Positions 33,245 through 42,673 of a DNA stretch of 64,000 nt are shown here, piece after piece. Source of the DNA: Flavobacterium sp. (GTDB taxonomy: Bacteria; Bacteroidota; Bacteroidia; Flavobacteriales; Flavobacteriaceae). A program made the translations under genes and the position numbers. Numbering within the stretch: the first letter of the stretch is position 1; each line of letters starts with the position of its first letter. The stretch lies in contig NZ_JAGKWP010000001.1 in NCBI RefSeq assembly GCF_021151785.1, positions 6,679-70,678 on the forward strand. Reading direction: 5' to 3'. Under the pieces are notes generated by a model. That model was not told where the DNA came from. It made no database searches and saw only the letters and a program-made list of their open reading frames with translations.

Positions 33245-34012
33245 TTAAAATCCAAATACATTTTTTGAATTATCAGTGGTAATTTGTGCAATTTCTTCAA
33301 CTGTAGTACCATATATTTGGGCTAATTTTTCAGCAACTAGATATACATAACTACTTTCGTTTCTTTTACCACGATAGGGCACAGGAGCTAAATAAGGGGC
33401 ATCTGTTTCTAAAACAATGTGTTCCAGTGGAATTTGTTTTAAGAATTGATCTATTTTCCCATTTTTAAAAGTAGCTACGCCCCCAATACCTAGTTTTAAA
33501 CCACAATCAATAGCTTGTAAGGCTTGTTGGTAGTCTCCTGTAAAGCAATGGAAGATTCCAAAAAGTTTTTTTTCTTTCTCTTGTTCTAATAATTCGAAAA
33601 TTTCATTAAAAGCGTCTCTACAATGAATATTTATTGGTAATTCATATTTTTTGGCTAACTTAATTTGATGTATAAAAGCTTCTTGCTGTTCTTTTAAATA
33701 GGTTTTATCCCAATATAAATCTAGTCCAATTTCACCAATAGCGGCAAATTTTCTTTTTTTTAGTTCATTTTCAACATGTTGTAATTCTTCAAGATAATTC
33801 TCTTTTACATAACATGGGTGTAGACCAATCATTAGAAAAACTTGATTAGGATATTCTTTTTCTAATTCATACATTTTTTGTGTATAACTACTGTCAATTG
33901 AAGGAACGAATAACCGAGTTGTATTTTTTTCAAAGGCTCGCTGTATCATTTCTTTTCTGTCTAAATCAAATTCTTCAGCATATAAATGGCTGTGTGTATC
34001 GGTTAGTATCAT
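33245..34012 (-). CDS. TatD family metal-dependent hydrolase
   Basis: A TIM-barrel DNase/deoxyribonuclease-like enzyme. Metal sites: TDTHSHLYAEEFD, GEIGLDLYW, LPINIHCRDAFNEI, IFHCFTGDYQQA and LETDAPYLAPVPYRGKRNES. The full set is present. I start it at the ATG at 34012 (MILTDTHSHL), rather than at an upstream TTG. It is in the same direction as the acyltransferase and ansA, with 58 bases between. The in vivo role of TatD proteins (DNA repair, RNA quality control) is not settled. Confidence 0.93.
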   Translation of the reverse strand: MILTDTHSHLYAEEFDLDRKEMIQRAFEKNTTRLFVPSIDSSYTQKMYELEKEYPNQVFLMIGLHPCYVKENYLEELQHVENELKKRKFAAIGEIGLDLYWDKTYLKEQQEAFIHQIKLAKKYELPINIHCRDAFNEIFELLEQEKEKKLFGIFHCFTGDYQQALQAIDCGLKLGIGGVATFKNGKIDQFLKQIPLEHIVLETDAPYLAPVPYRGKRNESSYVYLVAEKLAQIYGTTVEEIAQITTDNSKNVFGF

Positions 34013-34111
34013 TTTTAGAGGAAATATATTGTTTTTCAATTTACATTTTTTCTCGTTGTCCGCAGCATTCGATGATTAGCTCTTATCGAGTCTATTGATT
34101 ACTTTTGTTTT

Positions 34112-35092
34112 TTATTGCACCATTAAATTGCAACCTCTTATGTCACTATTGTCAAATCTACCCAAGACTTCAAAAGTTTGGTTTTCATATTTTTTGCCTA
34201 AATCTTGTGTCGCTATAAAGGAGCAAGAATTGACATTAGCCAAATCAATAACATTGATGCCACCAGTTCTATTATAACCAATAGGGCTTAGTGCGTCTTC
34301 CGTATCTCGAATCAAAATATCCATCCATGGGGGACATTCAAAAATACCATTTCCAAGAGAATAGGCTTGTGATAATAATTCTGTCATACCATATTCAGAA
34401 TGTATTGCCTTTACTCCAAATCCTTTACAAAGTAGTGCATGCAATTCTTCTCGAATCATTTCTTTTCGTTTGCCCTTCATGCCGCCTGTTTCCATAATAA
34501 GAGTGTTTTTCAAGCTGAATGAATGCATTTCAATTAAGTCTAATAAAGCATAAGTAACTCCTAGTAATAAGACATTTTGCCCAGCTTCATCTAATTCAAT
34601 GATTTTTTTAATCAATTGTTTGTATTCATTTAAATAAAAACCACTATCAGGGTGTTGACTACCTTCTATTAAATCTTGTGCCATGTAGATTAATGAAGAG
34701 CCTTCGCGTTCTAAATAGGAAGGTAATAATGCTAATATACAGTAGTCCTCCATGTTGCCATAAAATAAGGAAAATGCTTGCCTAAAACTCGTTTCATATA
34801 CTTTTAAGTCGGTAACGTGATGTTTACTTGTGATCATTCCTGTTGTTCCACTACTTGTAAATATCTTTTCATCTGAGTTTGTATTAGAAACAATACGATT
34901 TGATTTAAAAAATTGTATAGGTAAAAAAGGGATGTCTATTATTCGTTTTACGTTTGACGGGTTCTTTTTCAATAACGTACAAAACTGACGATACACAGCG
35001 TTGTGTTCATATTGGTGTCTAAACACTTTCAAGGTTATTTTTTCAAATTCCTTTTTAGACGCTATCGAAAATATATCTGAGGTTGAAATCAA
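34112..35092 (-). CDS. LuxE-like acyl-protein synthetase / acyltransferase
   Basis: An adenylate-forming protein of 326 residues resembling LuxE. Motifs: IPFLPIQFFKSNRIVS, IFTSSGTTGMITSKHHV (the phosphate-binding loop), ETGGMKGKRKEMIREELH, HSEYGMTELLSQAYSLG and a C-terminal INVIDLANVNSCSFIATQDLG. In Bacteroidota such lone LuxE-like proteins occur without LuxC or LuxD and their role is unclear, possibly acyl activation for lipid or polysaccharide modification. The start is a TTG at 35092, supported by a promoter element 17 bases upstream. Confidence 0.82.
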   Translation of the reverse strand: MISTSDIFSIASKKEFEKITLKVFRHQYEHNAVYRQFCTLLKKNPSNVKRIIDIPFLPIQFFKSNRIVSNTNSDEKIFTSSGTTGMITSKHHVTDLKVYETSFRQAFSLFYGNMEDYCILALLPSYLEREGSSLIYMAQDLIEGSQHPDSGFYLNEYKQLIKKIIELDEAGQNVLLLGVTYALLDLIEMHSFSLKNTLIMETGGMKGKRKEMIREELHALLCKGFGVKAIHSEYGMTELLSQAYSLGNGIFECPPWMDILIRDTEDALSPIGYNRTGGINVIDLANVNSCSFIATQDLGKKYENQTFEVLGRFDNSDIRGCNLMVQ

Positions 35093-35109
35093 TGTGCAAC
35101 AATTTTATG

Positions 35110-35117
35110 CAAAAATA
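35110..35117 (-). promoter_or_regulatory. -7 promoter element (TATTTTTG) of the LuxE-like gene
   Basis: Perfect TAnnTTTG on the minus strand. A transcription start near 35104 leaves a leader of roughly 12 bases before the TTG start at 35092. Confidence 0.55.
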
Positions 35118-35134
35118 ACATTTAATAAAGACAT

Positions 35135-35167
35135 AAAAAAAGCACCAATTCATATTGGTGCTTTTTT
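35135..35167 (-). terminator. Terminator of the T9SS-sorted protein gene
   Basis: AAAAAAAGCACCAAT (35135-35149) pairs with ATTGGTGCTTTTTT (35154-35167). On the minus strand it is followed by a T-run; it separates 35187-37064 from the LuxE-like promoter. Confidence 0.85.
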
Positions 35168-35186
35168 AATATAATAGTGTATGAAA

Positions 35187-37064
35187 TTAATCAATAACTA
35201 ATTTTTGAGTAGAAGTTTTATCTTCTTCTGTTATTTTAACTACATAAATACCACGAGTAAGGTTAGCTACATTAATTGTATTGTTTACCACTTTAGTATT
35301 TACTACTTCTTTTCCAACTAAATCAAAAATAGCTACATTAATGTCTCCATTTAAAGCAGTTTCAATGTGTAAGTTTCCTTCTTTAACAGGGTTTGGATAC
35401 ATTTTTAAACCATTAATTTGAGAGAATGATGCTGATGATAACGTAAAGTTAGGTGTAGTATCAATAGTTATTTCATCAATGATAATTGTAGGAGTATTTG
35501 TTGCTGTATCTTGTCTTAGCATAAATCCGCCTAAATTAGCAAAAGCTGAAGTTGGTGTTACAGCAACTGTAGGAGATGCTGTGCCTCCTATTGTTGGATT
35601 AACAAATAGTCTTAGAGAGTTAGCTGTAAAGTCATAACCCAAAACTAAGTATTGTGTCGTTCCAACATTGTATAAATTAGCATCCCAATCTGTAGCTGTT
35701 GCTCCAGTGCCTAAACCAAATTGATATTGCGTTCCATTTTTTCTTATCCAAATTCTAGCATTTGTAGTTGCGCCTGTATTGTCAGTAAATAAAGCAAAGT
35801 ATGCACTTGTTAGATCAGTAGTTACATTTGAATAATCTGAGGAGTTAAAAAGCATTGAAGCATAAATTGAACCACTAGTAGTACTAGTAAATAATGTTCT
35901 AGATTCAGCTCCAGTTCCACTGAAAGAAACTGAGTTACCCGTAGAGTTAATACCTGTATAATTTAAGTTGCCAGCAGTAACCAATATATTGTCCCCTGTA
36001 TTAACTATTGACCATTTTTGTTCTCCATTTAAAGAATTGCCTACAGTGTAAGGGAATGGTTCGTTGAATGGTATTGTATTGATTGGTTTACATTCTGGAG
36101 CTGAAATGTTTTTAGAGATTGTACATGCGCCATTAATTGTTAAAGTCACATTAGTTCCCTCGTTTATACCACTAATAACAATATTTCCTGATGCTGTAGT
36201 AGAAGGGTTATCTCCAGAAATAGTTCCGCTTGTAGTTGATAAAGTATAAGAACCTGTATTTCCGCCAGTGAAAGGGACAGTTATGCTGTAAGTGTCAATA
36301 GCTGAGGTTACTGTATTACATGCTGTGGTTTCGGTTCCAAGGTTTAATGCGCAACTTGTTGTGTTAAACCAAGTTGTGTAAACTCTCAAGCCATCAATAG
36401 TTATATTTTGACCTGTATTATATTGTCTTAAATACACTCCAGCAACAGTTGCGGTACCTGATCCTGAAGCTGTAGCAGTTGGTGTTCCAGCAGCAGCTTC
36501 TGTAGCAGGAATACCTGAAGGAATAATCCAAAGACTTGTTGATCCAGTAGTCGAAACGTTATATTTTATAACTGCTAAATAAGTCGTATTTGGATCAAAA
36601 TCAGTAGCAGAATAAACAGCAGCTGAGTTGCCGATACCAAAATTAATTTTTCCTGCAGTAGTTGATGGTTTGGCATACAATCTAGCAAAAAAAGTTGTTG
36701 TACCTGTTCCTAAACTTAGGAAATAACCGTCAACAGCTGTTGTTACATTAATCAAAAAAGAAACATATAAATCTCCAGATGTAGAAGGGGTTGCAAATGC
36801 TTTATTTATATCTTCTCCATTATTGTCAAGACGAACTGCATTTCCAACCGCAGCAGCAGTAAATCCAGTAAGACCTGAATAGCCTGAATAGGTTAAGCCA
36901 TTAGAAGTACCTACGTCAATAGCCTGCGAACCAGCCCCACTATGTGCGGTCCATCCATTAGCTGTTAAAAGTGCTCCATCTGCATAATTGAAATCATCAG
37001 ATAATAACTGACCAAATGAAGCAAATGAAATTAAACCAATAAAAATTGAGTAAAGTTTTTTCAT
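35187..37064 (-). CDS. T9SS-secreted surface protein with type A sorting domain
   Basis: Signal peptide MKKLYSIFIGLISFASFG, then about 530 residues of Ser/Thr/Gly-rich beta-structured sequence. LSDDFNYADGALLTANGWTAHSG and later PFNEPFPYTVGNSLNGEQKWS are two copies of a start typical of concanavalin-like (LamG-type) modules, so there are at least two such domains. They flank an Ig-like stretch with Cys pairs (CALNLGTETTACNTV...GACTISKNISAPEC). The last 75 residues, GLKMYPNPVKEGNLHIET to STQKLVID, are a T9SS type A C-terminal domain. It is exported and probably attached to the surface or released. Function unknown. Confidence 0.85.
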   Translation of the reverse strand: MKKLYSIFIGLISFASFGQLLSDDFNYADGALLTANGWTAHSGAGSQAIDVGTSNGLTYSGYSGLTGFTAAAVGNAVRLDNNGEDINKAFATPSTSGDLYVSFLINVTTAVDGYFLSLGTGTTTFFARLYAKPSTTAGKINFGIGNSAAVYSATDFDPNTTYLAVIKYNVSTTGSTSLWIIPSGIPATEAAAGTPTATASGSGTATVAGVYLRQYNTGQNITIDGLRVYTTWFNTTSCALNLGTETTACNTVTSAIDTYSITVPFTGGNTGSYTLSTTSGTISGDNPSTTASGNIVISGINEGTNVTLTINGACTISKNISAPECKPINTIPFNEPFPYTVGNSLNGEQKWSIVNTGDNILVTAGNLNYTGINSTGNSVSFSGTGAESRTLFTSTTSGSIYASMLFNSSDYSNVTTDLTSAYFALFTDNTGATTNARIWIRKNGTQYQFGLGTGATATDWDANLYNVGTTQYLVLGYDFTANSLRLFVNPTIGGTASPTVAVTPTSAFANLGGFMLRQDTATNTPTIIIDEITIDTTPNFTLSSASFSQINGLKMYPNPVKEGNLHIETALNGDINVAIFDLVGKEVVNTKVVNNTINVANLTRGIYVVKITEEDKTSTQKLVID

Positions 37065-37087
37065 TTTCTAAATATTAAAATTTTCTA

Positions 37088-37095
37088 CAAAGATA
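37088..37095 (-). promoter_or_regulatory. -7 promoter element (TATCTTTG) of the T9SS-sorted protein gene
   Basis: Perfect TAnnTTTG on the minus strand, 23 bases before the ATG, with a TTG box about 17 bases further upstream (37113-37115 region). Confidence 0.55.
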
Positions 37096-37168
37096 TAAAC
37101 AATCTAGTTAAGCAACTAGTATTTTATGTAAAATTTAGATTAAATTTCTAATTTTAACAACTGCTTAA

Positions 37169-37507
37169 TTAGTTGATAATAAGTTTTCTAGTTGACGAAG
37201 CATCGCCTTCTTTGATTTTAATGATGTAAACACCAGGATTCAAATTAGTAATATTCAATTCTTTGCTGTAAAGAGTTACATCAATCACTTTTTTACCAAG
37301 AACATCAAAAATTTCAACTTTTTTATCTAGGTTCAATTTAGATGTTATGAAAACTTTTCCGGTGTTATTAGGGTTGGGGTATACATTTAGCCCTTCAATA
37401 GTGGGGTCTTGAGTTTTGTTCACAGAACTTCTGCTGTCTTGTGCAACTACACTAGCAGAGAAAGAAAAAAAGAATAACAATAAAAAATAAATGTAATTTT
37501 TCTTCAT
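37169..37507 (-). CDS. Small exported protein consisting almost only of a T9SS sorting domain
   Basis: The ATG at 37507 gives the signal peptide MKKNYIYFLLLFFFSFSASVVAQ. After a linker of about 16 residues (DSRSSVNKTQDPTIEG), the type A sorting domain begins at LNVYPNPNNTGKVFIT and runs to SSTRKLIIN at the end. There is no room for a passenger domain. The ORF is intact, with an alternative ATG three codons upstream. It may be a remnant, a decoy or a carrier for a very short peptide. Confidence 0.8.
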   Translation of the reverse strand: MKKNYIYFLLLFFFSFSASVVAQDSRSSVNKTQDPTIEGLNVYPNPNNTGKVFITSKLNLDKKVEIFDVLGKKVIDVTLYSKELNITNLNPGVYIIKIKEGDASSTRKLIIN

Positions 37508-37620
37508 GCGAACCATTTGTTTTGTAAAGATATAAAAAAATAAATCAATCTTTGTGCCATAATTAAAAAAAAGTGTATTTTTTTATCTTTGGAAGATTTA
37601 ATAATATAATATATTACAAA

Positions 37621-37650
37621 AAAAAGCATCAATTACAATTGATGCTTTTT
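37621..37650. terminator. Terminator after pckA
   Basis: AAAAAGCATCAATT (37621-37634) pairs with AATTGATGCTTTTT (37637-37650). A and T runs on both sides; it lies downstream of pckA on the minus strand. Confidence 0.8.
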
Positions 37651-37678
37651 TAAATATAGTAGTAGTTAGTTTGTAAAA

Positions 37679-39307
37679 TTAACTTAATTGTGGACCAGCT
37701 TTTACCAATGTAGCCCCTTCTTCGTTGTCTGTATATTGAACGAAATTCTTAATAAATCTACCTGCTAAGTCTTCAGCTTTTGTACTCCATTCAGAAGCAT
37801 CAGCATAAGTGTTTCTAGGATCTAAAATGTTTGCGTCTACATTAGGTAATGCAGTTGGCACCGTAAAGTTAAAAACTGGAATTACTTTGGTTTCTGCTTT
37901 TTCAATAGAACCATCTAAGATTGCGTCAATAATAGCGCGAGTATCTTTAATAGAAATACGTTTTCCTGTTCCATTCCATCCTGTATTTACCATATAAGCG
38001 GTTGCATTATGTTTTTCCATTTTTTTCACTAATTCTTCTCCATATTTTGTAGGGTGAAGTGATAAAAATGCTTTTCCAAAACAAGCCGAAAAAGTAGGCT
38101 CAGGTTGTGTAACTCCTCTTTCTGTACCAGCTAATTTTGCTGTAAATCCAGATAAGAAATAGTATTTAGTTTGTTCTGGAGTTAATTTTGAAACAGGAGG
38201 CATTACACCAAAAGCATCTGCAGTTAAGAAGATTACTTTAGTTGCATGACCTGCTTTAGAAACAGGTTTAACAATATTCTCAATATGATAAATTGGATAA
38301 GAAACACGCGTGTTTTGTGTAACAGAACCATCTTTGAAATCAATTTTTCCATTAGCATCAACTGTTACGTTTTCTAGCAATGCATCTTTTTTAATTGCTC
38401 CATAGATATCTGGTTCGTTTTCTTTACTTAAATCGATTGTTTTTGCATAACAACCACCTTCGAAGTTAAATACCCCGTCGTTATCCCAACCATGCTCGTC
38501 ATCACCAATTAACTCACGTTTTGGGTCAGTTGATAATGTCGTTTTTCCTGTTCCAGATAAACCAAAGAAAACTGCAACATCACCATCTTTACCTTTGTTA
38601 GCAGAACAATGCATGGAAGCAATTCCTTGTAGAGGTAAGTAATAATTCATCATGGAGAACAATCCTTTTTTCATTTCTCCACCATACCAAGTTCCACCTA
38701 TTAATTGAATTTTCTCAGTTAAATTGAAAGCTACATAAACTTCAGAATTTAATCCATGCGCTTTGTAGTCTTTAAAAGAAGTTTTAGACGCATTCATTAC
38801 AATAAAGTCTGGCTCACCAAAATTTGCTAATTCTTCAGCTGAAGGACGAATGAACATATTTGTAACAAAATGAGCTTGCCATGCCACTTCCATGATGAAG
38901 CGAACTTTTAATCGTGTATTCTCATTAGCACCACAAAAAGCATCTACTACAAATAATTTTTTTCCAGATAATTGATTAACAGAAGTTTCTTTTAAGGCAT
39001 TCCAAGTTTCTGTTGAAATAGGTTTGTTGTCATTTGCTGCTTTGTCAGAGTTCCACCAAATGGTGTTTTCTGTAACACTATCTTTAACAATGTATTTGTC
39101 TTTTGGGGAACGCCCTGTAAATTCACCTGTCATTACATTAACAGCGCCAAGTTCTGTTAATTGCCCTCTTTCAAAACCTTGTAAATGATCATTTAATTCT
39201 TCATTATATAGTAAGTCATATGAAGGGTTATAAATGATTTCCTGAACGTCTTTAATACCATATTTTTCTAACGAAATCGTTTTCGTAAATTGAGCATGTG
39301 TATTCAT
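37679..39307 (-). CDS. pckA: Phosphoenolpyruvate carboxykinase (ATP)
   Basis: It converts oxaloacetate and ATP to PEP and CO2 for gluconeogenesis. The 542-residue protein has [14 protein letters not shown], the substrate loop [29 protein letters not shown] (Lys/Mn site), the P-loop [27 protein letters not shown] with the metal Asp, and [14 protein letters not shown]. These fit the ATP-dependent, not the GTP-dependent, family. Monocistronic, with a terminator at 37621-37650. Confidence 0.97.
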   Translation of the reverse strand: MNTHAQFTKTISLEKYGIKDVQEIIYNPSYDLLYNEELNDHLQGFERGQLTELGAVNVMTGEFTGRSPKDKYIVKDSVTENTIWWNSDKAANDNKPISTETWNALKETSVNQLSGKKLFVVDAFCGANENTRLKVRFIMEVAWQAHFVTNMFIRPSAEELANFGEPDFIVMNASKTSFKDYKAHGLNSEVYVAFNLTEKIQLIGGTWYGGEMKKGLFSMMNYYLPLQGIASMHCSANKGKDGDVAVFFGLSGTGKTTLSTDPKRELIGDDEHGWDNDGVFNFEGGCYAKTIDLSKENEPDIYGAIKKDALLENVTVDANGKIDFKDGSVTQNTRVSYPIYHIENIVKPVSKAGHATKVIFLTADAFGVMPPVSKLTPEQTKYYFLSGFTAKLAGTERGVTQPEPTFSACFGKAFLSLHPTKYGEELVKKMEKHNATAYMVNTGWNGTGKRISIKDTRAIIDAILDGSIEKAETKVIPVFNFTVPTALPNVDANILDPRNTYADASEWSTKAEDLAGRFIKNFVQYTDNEEGATLVKAGPQLS

Positions 39308-39380
39308 AAATAATAAGTTATGTTGCTTTATATTAAAATGCGAAAATAAAAATTAAATTTTAGATATAAGGTGATATTAG

Positions 39381-39764
39381 CTATTTTTTTGTTAGAAGTT
39401 TATATATAAGCATTCCCCAATCAGCTATTAAAAATAGCCCACCAATAGGGGTTATGGGACCTAAAATTTTAGACTTAATGCCAGTAATACTAGAAGTTGT
39501 CAATAAATAAATAGATCCAGAAAAAAATAAAACACCAATTAAAGTGAAATAAAAGATGAACTCTTTGTCTTTCATAGTTAGTAAGCTGGTTGTGCCAACA
39601 AATAATAAGAATAAGGCATGATACATTTGGTATTTTACTCCTGTCTCAAAAGAAGTAAGTTGGTCAAGGGTTAATACCTTTTTTAAAGCATGGGCACCAA
39701 AAGCACCTAAAATGATAGCAAAAAAACCAAAAACGGCAGCAACTACCAAGATCTTTTTTTCCAT
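39381..39764 (-). CDS. DUF423 family membrane protein
   Basis: A 127-residue protein with four hydrophobic segments, starting KKILVVAAVFGFFAIILGAFGAHALKKVL, the DUF423/YgdD signature; GVLFFSGSIYLLTTS and ITPIGGLFLIADWGMLIY complete it. Function unknown. A perfect promoter element lies just upstream. Confidence 0.88.
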   Translation of the reverse strand: MEKKILVVAAVFGFFAIILGAFGAHALKKVLTLDQLTSFETGVKYQMYHALFLLFVGTTSLLTMKDKEFIFYFTLIGVLFFSGSIYLLTTSSITGIKSKILGPITPIGGLFLIADWGMLIYKLLTKK

Positions 39765-39782
39765 TTCTTTCTAAATTTCGGA

Positions 39783-39790
39783 CAAATATA
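39783..39790 (-). promoter_or_regulatory. -7 promoter element (TATATTTG) of the DUF423 gene
   Basis: Perfect TAnnTTTG on the minus strand, about 18 bases before the ATG at 39764; a TTG lies about 22 bases further upstream. Confidence 0.5.
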
Positions 39791-39897
39791 TGAAAGTATA
39801 CTAAAACTTTATCAATAAAATGCATTTTAACTTTTTAAAAATATAACATTTTATTACCTTCGTGTTATAATTCTATTAAACAAACCAAAACAACAGA

Positions 39898-41268
39898 ATG
39901 AAAAAAATACTAATTATTGGTGCAGGTCGTTCGGCATCGTCCTTGATAAAATACTTAATTGAAAAATCAACTTCCGAAAATTTACACATAACAATTGGAG
40001 ATTTATCAGAAGAATTAGCTAGAAAAAAGACCAATAATCATTTAAATGCCCGACCTATAGCTTTCGACGTATTCAATGAAGTGCAAAGAAAAGAAGAAAT
40101 TCAGCAAGCAGATTTAGTAATTTCCATGTTGCCTGCTCATTTACATATTGAAGTTGCTAAAGATTGTATCGCTTATAAAAAGCACATGGTTACAGCTTCT
40201 TACATTAGTCCAGCAATGCAAGAATTAGATGAAGTGGCCAAAGCAAATAATCTGATTTTGATGAATGAAATCGGCTTAGATCCTGGTATTGATCATATGA
40301 GTGCTATGAAAGTAATGGATGAGATTAGAGCAAAAGGAGGACAAATTATTTTATTTGAATCTTTTTGTGGTGGTTTAGTAGCACCAGAAAGCGATACTAA
40401 TTTATGGAATTATAAATTTTCATGGAATCCAAGAAATGTGGTTTTAGCTGGTCAAGGAGGTGCTGCTAAATTTATTCAAGAAGGAAAATACAAATACATT
40501 CCATATAACAAATTATTTAGAAGAACCGAGTTTTTGGAAGTAGAGGGTTATGGTAGATTTGAAGCCTATGCCAATAGAGATTCGTTAAAATACAGGAGTA
40601 TATATGGTCTTGACGATGCTTTAACATGTTATCGAGGAACCATTAGAAGAGTGGGTTATTCAAGAGCTTGGGATATTTTAGTGCAGTTGGGAATGACTGA
40701 TGATACTTATATAATGGAAAATTCTGAAAACATGACTTACAGAGAATTTACCAATTCTTTTTTGCCTTATCATCCAACAGACACGGTTGAAATTAAATTA
40801 AGACATGCGCAAAAAATAGATCAAGATGATGTTATTTGGGATAAATTAGTGGAATTGGATTTGTTTGATGGAACAAAAAAAGTAGGTTTAAAAGAGGCTA
40901 CTCCTGCTCAAATTTTAGAAAAAATATTAGCAGAAAAATGGGCTTTGCAACCCCAAGATAAAGATATGATTGTAATGTATCATAAGTTCGGTTATATTCT
41001 GAATGGAGAGAAAAAACAAATAGATTCAACCATGGTTTGTATTGGAGATGATCAAACCTATACAGCAATGGCTAAAACTGTAGGTCTACCTGTTGCTATT
41101 GCTGCATTAAAAATATTAAAAGGTGAAATAACAACTCCAGGAGTTCAACTTCCAATTTCAAAAGAAGTTTATGAACCTATTTTGAAAGAATTAGAAGACT
41201 ATGGTGTTATTTTTAAAGAAATAGAGGTGCCTTATTTAGGTTACAACCATCTAAACATTACTAATTAA
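39898..41268 (+). CDS. Saccharopine dehydrogenase-like (saccharopine reductase) protein
   Basis: A 456-residue NAD(P)-binding protein. MKKILIIGAGRSASSLIKYL is the Rossmann loop; ADLVISMLPAHLHIEVAKDCI, HMVTASYISPAMQELDE and NEIGLDPGIDHMSAMKVMDE match the LYS9/saccharopine reductase family, which also has the C-terminal domain seen here. Enzymes of this group act in lysine metabolism through saccharopine (LKR/SDH) or on related N-carboxyalkyl amino acids. The substrate is inferred. The next gene is an Lrp/AsnC regulator, which often controls amino-acid enzymes. Confidence 0.88.
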   Translation: MKKILIIGAGRSASSLIKYLIEKSTSENLHITIGDLSEELARKKTNNHLNARPIAFDVFNEVQRKEEIQQADLVISMLPAHLHIEVAKDCIAYKKHMVTASYISPAMQELDEVAKANNLILMNEIGLDPGIDHMSAMKVMDEIRAKGGQIILFESFCGGLVAPESDTNLWNYKFSWNPRNVVLAGQGGAAKFIQEGKYKYIPYNKLFRRTEFLEVEGYGRFEAYANRDSLKYRSIYGLDDALTCYRGTIRRVGYSRAWDILVQLGMTDDTYIMENSENMTYREFTNSFLPYHPTDTVEIKLRHAQKIDQDDVIWDKLVELDLFDGTKKVGLKEATPAQILEKILAEKWALQPQDKDMIVMYHKFGYILNGEKKQIDSTMVCIGDDQTYTAMAKTVGLPVAIAALKILKGEITTPGVQLPISKEVYEPILKELEDYGVIFKEIEVPYLGYNHLNITN

Positions 41269-41287
41269 GATAAAGCTTTTGCTCTTG

Positions 41288-41322
41288 AATCCTTTTCTAA
41301 AACAATTGAAAAGGATTTTTTT
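41288..41322 (+). terminator. Terminator of the saccharopine-dehydrogenase-like gene
   Basis: AATCCTTTTC (41288-41297) pairs with GAAAAGGATT (41308-41317), followed by a T-run. Confidence 0.8.
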
Positions 41323-41369
41323 GCTTCTAATTGTAACTAATTTTATATCTTTAATTAAAAATTGTTAAC

Positions 41370-41840
41370 ATGAAGTTAAATCATTTACAAATTGAAATTG
41401 ACGGAATAGATAAAGAAATTCTGCGAGATTTGATGGAAGATGCTAGGAAGCCTATTTTACAAATTGCAAATAAGATAGGTATTTCAGGAGCAGCTATTCA
41501 TCAAAGGCTAAAAAAATTAGAGCAAGCAGGTGTAATTTCTGGGTCTAAGTATGTGGTAGACAGCAAAGTATTAGGATATAAAACTATGGCTTTTGTTGGG
41601 ATTTATTTAGAAAAAGCTTCAAGTAATCCTGAAGTTGTAAAAGAATTAAAAAAAATCCCTGAAGTATTGGAAGCACATTATACTACGGGTAATTGGAGCA
41701 TTCTAACTAAAATTATTTGTCAAGATAATGAGCATTTGATGAATTTATTGAATAAAAAAATTCAAATAATAAAAGGTGTCTCAAGGACAGAAACATTTAT
41801 TTCATTAGAACAGCAAATAGAAAGACAAATTCAGCTCTAA
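41370..41840 (+). CDS. Lrp/AsnC family transcriptional regulator
   Basis: A 156-residue protein with an N-terminal winged helix (DKEILRDLMEDARKPILQIANKIGISGAAIHQRLKKLEQAGVISGSKYVV) and a C-terminal RAM/AsnC effector domain (AFVGIYLEKASSNPEVVKELKKIPEVLEAHYTTGNWSILTKIIC). Proteins of this family sense amino acids and bind DNA as octamers. It is a separate transcription unit from the saccharopine-dehydrogenase-like gene (a terminator lies between). Regulation of that gene is plausible but not shown. Confidence 0.93.
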   Translation: MKLNHLQIEIDGIDKEILRDLMEDARKPILQIANKIGISGAAIHQRLKKLEQAGVISGSKYVVDSKVLGYKTMAFVGIYLEKASSNPEVVKELKKIPEVLEAHYTTGNWSILTKIICQDNEHLMNLLNKKIQIIKGVSRTETFISLEQQIERQIQL

Positions 41841-41860
41841 AAACATTAGATTTAAAGAAA

Positions 41861-41894
41861 AACAATCCAAATACTTTTAAATATTTGGATTGTT
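41861..41894. terminator. Convergent terminator
   Basis: AACAATCCAAATA (41861-41873) pairs with TATTTGGATTGTT (41882-41894). It lies between the Lrp gene and the convergent peptidase gene; T-runs are weak. Confidence 0.65.
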
Positions 41895-41916
41895 GAATGT
41901 TTTTAAAAATGAGAAA

Positions 41917-42615
41917 TTATTCTCTTCTGCCAAAAACTTGTAAAGCCCAATATAACATAGATGCTACGGCTCCAATTGCAGCTACTAAATAAGTACGAGC
42001 GGCCCATTTTAAGGAATCTTCAGCACCAGCATATTCTTGTTGAGAAACCATGTTTTTATTTTTCAACCAAGCTAATGCTCGATTACTAGCATCATATTCA
42101 ACAGGTAAGGTAATTAATGAAAATGCAGTTGCAATTCCCATTAATATCAATCCAACAATCGCAACAATGTATCCAATCGACAAACCTTTAGAAGCGATTC
42201 CTAAGATTAATCCCCCTACAATTAACCATTGTGATAAAGAAGAAGAAACGTTAACTATTGGCACCATTTGAGAACGCATTGTTAGCCAACTGTAAGCTGT
42301 AGCATGTTGAACCGCATGACCACATTCGTGTGCAGCTACAGCAGCAGCAGCAGCATTTCTTTGATTGTATACCGCTTCAGATAAATTAACCGTTTTGTCT
42401 ACTGGGTTGTAATGGTCAGTTAAACGTCCGGGTTTTGAAATAACCTTAACATCATAAATCCCATGATCGTGAAGCATTTGTTCTGCAATTTCAGCTCCAC
42501 TCATACCATTTCTTAAATGAACTTTAGAATAATAATCAAACTTACTTTGTAAACGGTTACTAACCAGCCAACTTACTAAAGCAATTCCCGCTATTAAGAT
42601 ATAATATCCAAACAT
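41917..42615 (-). CDS. Membrane zinc metallopeptidase (YugP-like)
   Basis: A 232-residue protein with a membrane segment at the N-terminus (YYILIAGIALVSWLVSNRL) and three more in the C-terminal half. The zinc motif is HECGH in AAAVAAHECGHAVQHATAYSWL, and the family motif MSGAEIAEQMLHDHGIYDVKV precedes it. It matches the YugP family of neutral zinc metallopeptidases. Substrates are unknown, and a role in membrane-protein quality control is only a guess. It is divergent from gdhA across a 262-base spacer. Confidence 0.9.
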   Translation of the reverse strand: MFGYYILIAGIALVSWLVSNRLQSKFDYYSKVHLRNGMSGAEIAEQMLHDHGIYDVKVISKPGRLTDHYNPVDKTVNLSEAVYNQRNAAAAAVAAHECGHAVQHATAYSWLTMRSQMVPIVNVSSSLSQWLIVGGLILGIASKGLSIGYIVAIVGLILMGIATAFSLITLPVEYDASNRALAWLKNKNMVSQQEYAGAEDSLKWAARTYLVAAIGAVASMLYWALQVFGRRE

Positions 42616-42673
42616 ATTTTTCTAATTTTTGATTTCAAAAGCTATAGCAATTTTTGAGCCAATTTAGAAAAAA

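Noticed and set aside
37584..37591. Perfect TATCTTTG on the plus strand followed by the hairpin at 37621
   Set aside because: It would make a transcript of only about 50 bases with no internal structure. The hairpin is better explained as the pckA terminator, and AT-rich DNA gives chance matches.
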